DNA from: Halosimplex carlsbadense 2-9-1
Lineage (GTDB): Archaea; Halobacteriota; Halobacteria; Halobacteriales; Haloarculaceae
Direction of reading: 5' to 3'
DNA: 64,000 bases
Assembly: GCF_000337455.1 (NCBI RefSeq)
Contig: NZ_AOIU01000018.1
Span: 162,038-226,037, forward strand
The position numbers were made by a program, and so were the translations under genes. How positions within the stretch are numbered: the stretch's first letter is position 1; each line of letters starts with the position of its first letter. This document shows, one piece after another, positions 57,459 through 64,000 of this stretch. The notes beneath the pieces are model-generated. The model had not been told where the DNA came from and searched no databases. It saw only the letters and a list, made by a program, of their open reading frames with translations.

Positions 57459-59402
57459 ATGGGAGCGACCGATAGTAAGACGAAGCAAGTAGACGTCGCC
57501 GTCGAGAACGTCGGGGGGATCGACACGACTGACGTGTCGTTCTCGGCGGGTGTGACGATCCTCACGGGTCGTAACGCGACGAACCGTACGTCGCTGTTGC
57601 AGGCCATCATGGCGGGTCTCGGTAGCGACAACGTCTCGCTCAAGGGCGACGCCGACGAGGGTCGAGTCGAGCTGACAGTCGGCGACGAGACGTACACGCG
57701 GACGCTCACACGCCAGAGCGGGACCGTCGTCACGAACGGTGACCCCTATCTGGACGAGGCCGAGATCGCCGACCTGTTCGTCTTTCTGCTGGAGTCCAAC
57801 GAGGCCCGCCGAGCCGTCGAACGCACCGAGAACCTTCGGGAACTCATCATGCGGCCGGTGGACACGGCCGCTATCGAGTCCGAGATCGACCAGCTGCAGG
57901 GCGAGCGCGACGATATCGAGCAGCGCCTCGACGACCTCAAGTCCCTGCGCACCACGCTGCCGGAACTGGAGGAGCGCCGCCAGTCGCTCGAACGGGAGAT
58001 CGAGGACAAACGCGAGGAACTCGCCGAAAAGAAAGAGCAGATCGACGACGCCGACCAGGACGTGGGGACGACCCGCGACCAGAAGGCGGAGCTGGAGGAC
58101 GCGCTGGAGTCGTTCCGCGAGGCGCGCTCGGACCTGGAGGACGTGCGCTACAACCTCGACAGCGAGCGCGAGAGCATCGACGCGCTGGAGTCGGAGATCG
58201 AGGAGGTCGAGACGGAGCTCGACGAACTCCCAGCGGAGGTGTCGGGCGACGTGAACGAGGTCGAGGACCGCATCGACCGACTTCGCGAGCAGCGCCAGAC
58301 GCTGGACTCGACGGTCAACGAGCTGCAGAAGGTGATCCAGTTCAACGAGGAGATGCTGGAGGGGACCAGCTCGGACGTGGTCGCCGCGCTCCGCGGCGAG
58401 GACGACGCCGAGGAGCTGACCGAACGCCTCGTCGACGACCAGGTAGTCTGCTGGACCTGCGGGAGCGAGGTCGACCAGTCGGACGTGGAGACGACGCTCG
58501 ACCGCATCCGCGACCTGCGCCAGTCGAAGCTCTCCGAGCGCCAGGACCTCCAGTCGGAGATAGACGACCTGAAGACCGAGAAGGCGACCTACCAGGAGCA
58601 ACAGCGCCAGCGCTCGCAGCTCGACGACCGTCGCCGGCGCGCCGAGTCCGAACTCACCCAGCGCCGCGAGCGCGTCGATGCTCTCGAGGCCGAGCGCGAC
58701 CGCCTGGAGGAGCGCATCGACGACCTCGAAGGCGAGGTCAACGACCTTCAGGACGAGACCCAGAGCGACCTGCTGGACCTGCATCGGGAGGCCAACGAGC
58801 TGGAGTTCGAGATCAGCCGTCGCCAGGACGACCTGGAGGACGTCTCCGAAGAGATCGAGCGTATCGAGTCGGAGCTGGACCGTCGCGACGACCTCAAGGC
58901 CGAGCGCGAGGAGCTTCAGGACCGGATCGAGGACCTGCGCACCCGGATCGACCGCATCGAAACGGAGGCAGTCGAACAGTTCAACGAACACATGGAGTCG
59001 GTGCTGGAGATGCTCGGCTACGAGAACCTCGAACGGATCTGGATCGAGCGCAAGCAGGAGCGCGTCAAGGAGGGCCGCCGCCGCGTCGAGAAGTCCGTCT
59101 TCGACCTCCACGTCGTCCGCTCGACCGAGGACGGCACGACCTACGAGGACTCGATCGACCACCTCAGCGAGTCCGAACGCGAAGTGACCGGACTCATCTT
59201 CGCCCTGGCGGGGTATCTCACCCACGACGTCTACGAGACCTGCCCGTTCCTTCTGCTGGACTCCATCGAGGCGATCGACTCCGACCGCATCGCCCGCCTC
59301 GTCGACTACGTCTCCGAGTACGCCGAGTACGTCGTCGTCGCCCTCCTCGAAGAGGACGCACAGGCGCTCGACGACAGCTACCAGCGCGTCACCGAAGTCT
59401 AA
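57459..59402 (+). CDS. Archaeal SMC/Rad50-like ATPase with zinc hook
   Basis: A 647-residue SMC-type protein. The N-terminal P-loop region is TGRNATNRTSLLQA (~36-49), with Arg where the P-loop Lys is usual. Long coiled coils (~140-320 and ~345-560) flank a CWTC zinc hook at about residues 331-334. The C-terminal half has HLSESEREVTGLIFALAGYL (signature-like, LSGGE altered to LSESE) and CPFLLLDSIEAIDSDR (Walker B, DS instead of DE). It is shorter than true SMC (~1200). Downstream of rdfA it probably works in the same cell-shape or chromosome process. ATPase activity may be weak or altered. Confidence 0.85.
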   Translation: MGATDSKTKQVDVAVENVGGIDTTDVSFSAGVTILTGRNATNRTSLLQAIMAGLGSDNVSLKGDADEGRVELTVGDETYTRTLTRQSGTVVTNGDPYLDEAEIADLFVFLLESNEARRAVERTENLRELIMRPVDTAAIESEIDQLQGERDDIEQRLDDLKSLRTTLPELEERRQSLEREIEDKREELAEKKEQIDDADQDVGTTRDQKAELEDALESFREARSDLEDVRYNLDSERESIDALESEIEEVETELDELPAEVSGDVNEVEDRIDRLREQRQTLDSTVNELQKVIQFNEEMLEGTSSDVVAALRGEDDAEELTERLVDDQVVCWTCGSEVDQSDVETTLDRIRDLRQSKLSERQDLQSEIDDLKTEKATYQEQQRQRSQLDDRRRRAESELTQRRERVDALEAERDRLEERIDDLEGEVNDLQDETQSDLLDLHREANELEFEISRRQDDLEDVSEEIERIESELDRRDDLKAEREELQDRIEDLRTRIDRIETEAVEQFNEHMESVLEMLGYENLERIWIERKQERVKEGRRRVEKSVFDLHVVRSTEDGTTYEDSIDHLSESEREVTGLIFALAGYLTHDVYETCPFLLLDSIEAIDSDRIARLVDYVSEYAEYVVVALLEEDAQALDDSYQRVTEV

Positions 59403-59947
59403 CCCCGCCCCTCGATTCCGTCGCCCCGCGGCTCTCTTCTTCCGCCACCGTCCGCCCTCACCACGTCACCCCCCGCTCCAGTCCCGCTACGGCCGACGAC
59501 TGGATCCGCCGGTTTACGGCACGCCCTGCAGATGTTTACTCGAACCGTAGTCAATATTTAGAATTATAGGCTTTGGAAGTCGTGTAAGGATTCTGGTATC
59601 GAACCGATCCCGCGGGGAGGGGCACGGTAACACGGGTGAAATCCGGAGATATCACACGAGAGGGATACACAGGGTCGAGATATCGGCGTCTCGACTATCC
59701 AAGATGGACGACCTTTCGACACCCGTGCGGGAAGTTCTGATTTTCGAAAATCACCGTACAGCGCAGCGATCGCACTCTGAAGCCGCGTTCCGAAGAACTG
59801 AACAACAATTTCGAAAAGTGCGAAGAACGCGTACTTCATCTGAACGTACTGATTTCGTAGTATTCTGTGAATCGGATACGACCGGCGGGGACGGGCGAGA
59901 CGGACGGCTGGTCGGCGGGTGCGCGCGGGTGAGAAGGGGGCGGGTCG
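59403..59947. other. AT-richer gene-free region
   Basis: 545 nt without a convincing gene. ORFs here are either basic or antisense, and the composition (AATATTTAGAATTATAGG, TTCGAAAATCACC) differs from both flanks. It may be a decayed mobile element, but I see no terminal repeats or transposase motif. Confidence 0.35.
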
Positions 59948-61591
59948 TCAGGAGTCGCGGGAGCGGCGCAGTCGTTCCCGGAGAAACGCGAGGGGGGTGT
60001 ACCGGGACCAGTACAGCTCGGTTCCGCCCCAGGCGACGGCGGTCAGAACGGCGAGGCCGACGAACGCCAGGTCGGTGAATCGGACCCAGGAGGGCGCGGC
60101 GTACAGCGCGCCGTTGACGACGAGGCTGGGGGTCAGCCCCTTGAGCGTCACCCAGACCGTCTCGACGGGGCTGCGGCTGGGGTGGGTTATCCGACCGGTC
60201 GGCGGTACGGTGTCGGAACCGGTGTCCGGACTGGCGGGCTGGAACAGGGGGACGCCGACGCCCGAGCGCGACCCCGGCCCGCCGGCGGTCGTGCCGCGCT
60301 CGTCGCGGATCGACCGCATGCTGTCCCCGTCCGCGCTCTCGTCGCCGGTGCCCAGTCGCTCGACGTCGTAGGGCATGCCGACGGTGTGGCTCCAGTTCAC
60401 GCTCCCGTCGGGAGCGATCTCGGCGACGCGGTCGCCGTGGGTGTCGACGACCAACGTGTTCCCGTTCGGGAGGCGGTCGGCGTCTCTGGGCCACTGGAGG
60501 CGGCTGTCGCGCCAGCCCCACGACCGGCGCCACTCGCCGTCGGCCGCCGTCGTCGCCTCGCCCGTCTCGGGGTCGACGCGCTGGTACTCCAGCACGCGGC
60601 TGTTCTCCGAGTCCGCGACGGTGACGGCCGGGCCGCCCCGCTCGGCCGGGATGTAGTCGGGGTTGTGCTGCTCGTAGAGGACGTCGTAGTTGTCCTCCTC
60701 GCCGAGCGTCCAGTTCGCGTCGACGCCCTGACCGGGCTCGACGAACACGACCCGGTCCATGTTGCGGACGCTGACCATGAACCGACCGTCCGCCAGCACC
60801 TCCACGTCGTTGATGTGCGTCCAGTCGCCGGCGGCGCCGCCCACGTCGTCCGGGAAGTACGCGGAGGCGTTCCACTCGTAGACCGTCTCGTCGGTGGTCA
60901 CGTTCACCACGCGGACGCTGTCGCGCAGGATGTCCGCGACGGCGACGTGGCTCTCGTTGATGCGGTCCACGTCGTGCCAGCGGCCGGAGTAGATCTTCGG
61001 GGTGAGTTCGCCGTAGACGGTCTCGGTCTCGCCAGTTGTCAGGTTCGCGCGCTCGAAGACGTTGTACGTACACCGGTCGGTGCTGACGTTCGCACAGGCC
61101 TCGCCGTCGCGGTGTTCCGAGGCCAGGTACTCGACGGTGTAGGGTCGGCTTTCCACGGGGTCCACGTCGAAGTACACGCGGTAGTCGTCCGCGTAGTAGG
61201 CCACGTCGCCCGAGCGGTCGAACGCGACGAGTTCGGCCTGCTCGTCGGAGGCGTAGAACCCCTGCGTGCCGACGACGGTCAGGTCGGTGGGGTCGTGTTC
61301 CGCGGGGTCGACGAGCAGGGGACCGTCGGCTTCGCTGGCCGCGCCGTCGGGCGAGCCGCCGGGGTCGGTGAGCTCGGTTTCGCCGGGGCCCGCGGAGACG
61401 CCGGTCGGCGACGCCTCGGGATCCGCAACGCCAGTCGCGCCGTGTGCGGACCCGCCCGCGTCGGCGAGCGACCCGTGGGTACGCGCGACGTTCGGCTCCG
61501 CAGTGGCGTAGCTGCTCGCTACCGCTCCCGCCGCGAGGACCAACACGGCGGCGAACAGCGTGCGAGCGACTCGTTTGGAGGGGCCGTCCAT
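59948..61591 (-). CDS. Membrane-anchored arylsulfotransferase-like protein
   Basis: A 547-residue protein. An N-terminal hydrophobic signal (RVARTLFAAVLVLAAGAVAS), a Gly/Ala/Asp-rich linker, a ~300-residue beta-propeller (~115-440) and a C-terminal membrane segment (DLAFVGLAVLTAVAWGGTEL) before a basic tail. Propeller motifs such as GDWTHINDVEVLADGRFMVS, LYEQHNPDYIPAERGG and WPRDADRLPNGNTLVVDTHG match the arylsulfotransferase (ASST) family. The catalytic His residues of true ASST are only partly recognisable. It should sit outside the cytoplasmic membrane. Substrate unknown. Confidence 0.8.
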   Translation of the reverse strand: MDGPSKRVARTLFAAVLVLAAGAVASSYATAEPNVARTHGSLADAGGSAHGATGVADPEASPTGVSAGPGETELTDPGGSPDGAASEADGPLLVDPAEHDPTDLTVVGTQGFYASDEQAELVAFDRSGDVAYYADDYRVYFDVDPVESRPYTVEYLASEHRDGEACANVSTDRCTYNVFERANLTTGETETVYGELTPKIYSGRWHDVDRINESHVAVADILRDSVRVVNVTTDETVYEWNASAYFPDDVGGAAGDWTHINDVEVLADGRFMVSVRNMDRVVFVEPGQGVDANWTLGEEDNYDVLYEQHNPDYIPAERGGPAVTVADSENSRVLEYQRVDPETGEATTAADGEWRRSWGWRDSRLQWPRDADRLPNGNTLVVDTHGDRVAEIAPDGSVNWSHTVGMPYDVERLGTGDESADGDSMRSIRDERGTTAGGPGSRSGVGVPLFQPASPDTGSDTVPPTGRITHPSRSPVETVWVTLKGLTPSLVVNGALYAAPSWVRFTDLAFVGLAVLTAVAWGGTELYWSRYTPLAFLRERLRRSRDS

Positions 61592-61737
61592 GTCCTATCC
61601 GTGTGTAAGGGACCGTTAAGTTTCTTTAGATCCCGCTTGCGATCCGGTCACATCTCCCCCCGCTCGTGCCGGCGAACTGCGCTCTCGGACCCGGAGCCCC
61701 GTAGACTTGGAGCGCCGTGGACCCGGAGCCCCGTCGA

Positions 61738-62481
61738 TCACTCGCGCGCGACGAACACGTCGCTGTCGAGGCGGTCGGTGACGCGGTCGGCGAGGGCGCG
61801 GAGGTTCTCCGTGTCGTCGCGGTTGTACGACATTAGCGTCTCCAGCGACGAGTCGTCGCCGCGTTCGTACTCGCGCCAGAGGCGAACGGCGTCCTCGCCC
61901 GACAGGTCCGGGCGGTCGCGCTCGATCCCCGTCTCCCGCTCGATACGTTTCAGCCCGCCGGTCAGTCCCAGCCGCCGGCAGGGGTACATCAGGTCGACGT
62001 GCGGGACCTCGACGTCCACGTCGAACGCGGTTTCGAGGAACGGCACGTCGAAGCGCTTGCCGTTGAAGGTGACGAGCAGTTTCGCGTCGTCGAGGCGGCG
62101 CTGGAGGCGCTCTCCGGTCAGGTCGCGGTCGGCGACCAGCACCTCGGTCTCGCCGGGGGTGTGGAGGCCGACGACCGTCACGTCGTGTCGGTGCTGGTCG
62201 AGACCGGTGGTCTCGATGTCGAGGAAGCAGGTCTCCTCGCGGAAGTTCTCGTAACAGCGCCAGTGGCTGCCGGAGGGGAACCGCTCGCGGAAGAAGGCGG
62301 CGTCGCCGTCGTCCAGGCGCTCGGCGGCCGTGGCGACGAACGACTCGATGTTCTCGGCCTGCCGGGCGCCGACGGCCGACGGGTCGAAGGCGTCCCAGTG
62401 GGTGACGCCGGCCTCCCACAGCGACCGCTCGGTCTTCTCGCCCACGCCGTCGACCGGAATGAAGCTGTTCTCGATGCGCAC
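61738..62481 (-). CDS. RNase H-fold exonuclease (YprB-like)
   Basis: A 247-residue protein read from GTG 62481 (VRIENSFIPVDGVGEKTERS). The nuclease residues are in ETCFLDIETTGLDQHRHDVT (DIE, ~92-94), FNGKRFDVPFLETAF (Asp), and SYNRDDTENLRALADRV (Asp). The N-terminal ~60 residues are an HhH-like segment. This matches the YprB ribonuclease-H-like family predicted to act as a 3'-5' exonuclease. The upstream ATG at 62586 gives a basic N-terminus and is rejected. It diverges from the lipoprotein gene at 62621. Confidence 0.8.
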   Translation of the reverse strand: MRIENSFIPVDGVGEKTERSLWEAGVTHWDAFDPSAVGARQAENIESFVATAAERLDDGDAAFFRERFPSGSHWRCYENFREETCFLDIETTGLDQHRHDVTVVGLHTPGETEVLVADRDLTGERLQRRLDDAKLLVTFNGKRFDVPFLETAFDVDVEVPHVDLMYPCRRLGLTGGLKRIERETGIERDRPDLSGEDAVRLWREYERGDDSSLETLMSYNRDDTENLRALADRVTDRLDSDVFVARE

Positions 62482-62620
62482 AGTGGCCGATTCGTCCCCG
62501 CCGGCTTGTCCCTTTCGGGACCGTCCGCCGACCCGGACGGAGCGCCGCTCGCGACGCGACCGCCGGGCGGGCGCGCACCTCGCCACGCCGTTTATCTGTC
62601 CTTCGTCCTAACGGCCGCCA

Positions 62621-63556
62621 ATGGCCCGATGGCTCGCGTTGGTCGCACTGTTCGTGGTGGCGCTCGCCGGCTGCAGCGCCCTCGCACCCGACGACGCGGG
62701 ACCGACCCCGGCCGAGACAGTGACGCCGGTGGCGGTCCCGGCGGACACGCCCACCGAGACGCTGTCGCCGCCACCGGGGGTCGCGGCCAACGGGAGCGTT
62801 TCGCCCGGGGCGCTGATCCGGGCGCACTTCGCGGCGCTCGACGACCGGTCGTTCACCTGGCGACTGGACTACCGGCGCAGCGTCGACCGGTCGGCTCCGG
62901 TGGGCGGCGAGACTGCGTCGAACGTCAGCGTCGACGTCGCGGAACGGCGGCTGCGAGTCGCCGACGACGGGTCCTACCGCCTCACTCGCCGGATGACCGG
63001 CATGGTGGGCGGGACCGTCTACGCCGACGACACCGGGCGATACGTGCGCGGTGCCCGGTCGAACGGGACCGGCTACCGCGTCGGCACCGGAGAGCCGAGC
63101 TACCGGCACTATCTGCGGACGGGCCAGACGCTCGGTCGCTACTTCCCGGTCGAGGGCTCCGCCGTCTCGACGGTCGCGCGGGACGGGCGGACCTACTACC
63201 GCGTCCACGTCACCGCGCCGCCGCGGACCCTGGCCGAGGGGCACGCGAAACAGACGATCACGGACTACGCCGCGACCGCCTACGTGACCCCCGAGGGGCT
63301 CGTGCGGGCGGTCGTCGTCGAGTACGAGTACACTCTCACGGACGACCGCGTCGCGGTGTCGTTTCGGTCGGAGTACCGCGGCGTCGACGAGACCGACCTG
63401 GCCCGCCCCGACTGGGTCGCCGACCTGATCGACGACGGCGGGACGGCGACGCCGGGGGCAACGACCACGACCACCCAGTCCCCGACCGCGACCGCGGACG
63501 CGGCGACAGACACGTCGCCGCGGACTGCGACCCCGACCGACGGGGGGACACGATAG
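62621..63556 (+). CDS. Lipoprotein, DUF7537-like
   Basis: A 311-residue lipoprotein: signal MARWLALVALFVVALAGCSA with lipobox ALAGC (Cys 18). A Pro/Thr linker is followed by a beta-rich domain (SYRLTRRMTGMVGGTVYADD, AYVTPEGLVRAVVVEYEYTL). A C-terminal Thr/Ser/Ala tail (ATTTTTQSPTATADAATDTS) resembles cell-surface stalks. The layout is that of the haloarchaeal DUF7537 lipoproteins; the name is from memory. The next gene starts immediately after the TAG. Confidence 0.7.
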   Translation: MARWLALVALFVVALAGCSALAPDDAGPTPAETVTPVAVPADTPTETLSPPPGVAANGSVSPGALIRAHFAALDDRSFTWRLDYRRSVDRSAPVGGETASNVSVDVAERRLRVADDGSYRLTRRMTGMVGGTVYADDTGRYVRGARSNGTGYRVGTGEPSYRHYLRTGQTLGRYFPVEGSAVSTVARDGRTYYRVHVTAPPRTLAEGHAKQTITDYAATAYVTPEGLVRAVVVEYEYTLTDDRVAVSFRSEYRGVDETDLARPDWVADLIDDGGTATPGATTTTTQSPTATADAATDTSPRTATPTDGGTR

Positions 63557-64000
63557 ATGGGCCGGACTCGCGGGTCGGGACCGGCCGGCTCCGGTCGGCT
63601 GCTCGCCGCTGTCGCGCTGCTGACCGTCCTCGCCGGCTGTAGCGTCTTCGCCGGCGGAGGCCAGCCGACGCCGGCCGAGACGGTCACCCCCGCGCCGGTG
63701 CCGGACCTGGGCCCGACGGACGCGCCGCCGCCGGCGACGCCCCGGGAGCGACTGGGGGCGTTCCCGTCTATCTCCGCCGAGGGCGATATCAACGTCAGCG
63801 GACTGTACGCCGGGCACGTCGCGTATCTCTCGGACCACTCGTACACGCTGGAGTGGCAGCGGCGGACGGCCGGCGGCTCGGGCGCGATCGCCCGGGAGTA
63901 CGACCGGCGGATCGCCGTCGGGGCCGACGAGAGCTTCCTGGTCCGCAACGCGGACGAGGGCACGAACACGACGGTCACCTACGGCGACCGTACCGGCGCC
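63557..64000 (+). CDS. Second lipoprotein of the tandem pair (cut by the window end)
   Basis: 148 codons are visible: a signal LLAAVALLTVLAGCSVFAGG with lipobox LAGC, a Pro-rich linker (QPTPAETVTPAPVPDLGPTD), and the start of a domain homologous to the previous gene (HVAYLSDHSYTLEWQRRTAG). The two genes are adjacent with no gap and are probably a tandem duplication, each anchored in the membrane. The 3' end lies beyond base 64000. Confidence 0.7.
   Translation, partial: MGRTRGSGPAGSGRLLAAVALLTVLAGCSVFAGGGQPTPAETVTPAPVPDLGPTDAPPPATPRERLGAFPSISAEGDINVSGLYAGHVAYLSDHSYTLEWQRRTAGGSGAIAREYDRRIAVGADESFLVRNADEGTNTTVTYGDRTGA

Noticed and set aside
59564..59839. Minus-strand ORF of 91 residues
   Set aside because: No recognisable domain, mixed composition and no promoter. 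More likely a chance frame in an AT-rich decayed region.
1..64000. CRISPR arrays, rRNA and tRNA genes
   Set aside because: No regularly spaced repeats and no RNA-gene signatures noticed on either strand by eye; a formal scan was not possible.

Overview
The window reads as chromosomal DNA of a haloarchaeon, probably of the Haloarcula/Halosimplex type. GC is high and the proteins are rich in Asp and Glu. Many genes appear to lack a leader, with a TATA-like box about 25-30 nt upstream of ATG. Several lipoproteins carry twin-arginine signals. Marker genes are archaeal or haloarchaeal: transcription factor S, the bacterioruberin trio crtD-lyeJ-cruF, GTP cyclohydrolase III, TIGR00300 ornithine cyclodeaminase, and rdfA with an archaeal SMC-like ATPase. 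I saw no rRNA, tRNA, CRISPR array, transposase or integrase gene.

Layout. 0-17.4 kb is mostly core: the end of a glutathionyl-hydroquinone reductase-like gene, a RFAP-synthase-like GHMP protein, a degenerate RecA-fold ATPase, a coiled-coil/zinc-ribbon pair, and tfs. After tfs lies a small inserted island with a lipoprotein gene, flanked by a duplication of the tfs 3' end. Next come small conserved proteins, a sensor kinase, a ZIP-like transporter, an SDR, the bacterioruberin operon and a HAD phosphatase. 17.5-22.5 kb holds small enzymes (GNAT, rhodanese, OYE, esterase, PAP2) and an 82-bp near-palindrome between convergent genes. 22.5-32.9 kb is a probable catabolic region: a family III CoA-transferase, a TetR regulator, an amidohydrolase, a FAH-fold enzyme, an alpha/beta hydrolase, a GH43 protein, a TIM-barrel hydrolase, a beta-propeller/DoxX pair and a TrxB-like flavoprotein. 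Four promoters here share the palindrome TTTAC-N6-GTAAA (one half-site imperfect), which looks like one operator set.

33.7-42.9 kb is the accessory highlight. A polymorphic-toxin gene with a PD-(D/E)XK-like C-terminal domain is followed by an array of toxin C-terminal fragments and putative immunity genes. These include four paralogues of one immunity family, with variable N-terminal halves and nearly identical C-terminal halves. Base composition is lower in GC here, and several modules are decayed by stops or a frameshift.

43-64 kb returns to core-like genes: small conserved proteins, a GT4 glycosyltransferase divergent from an unusual Gfo/Idh-aldo/keto reductase fusion plus a CDP-alcohol phosphotransferase, and a pterin-type operon (GTP cyclohydrolase III, dehydrogenase, PTPS-like, methyltransferase). 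These are followed by a BGTF-repeat surface protein, lipoproteins, ornithine cyclodeaminase, rdfA and an SMC-like ATPase, an arylsulfotransferase-like membrane protein, an RNase H-fold nuclease and two tandem lipoproteins, the last cut by the window end.
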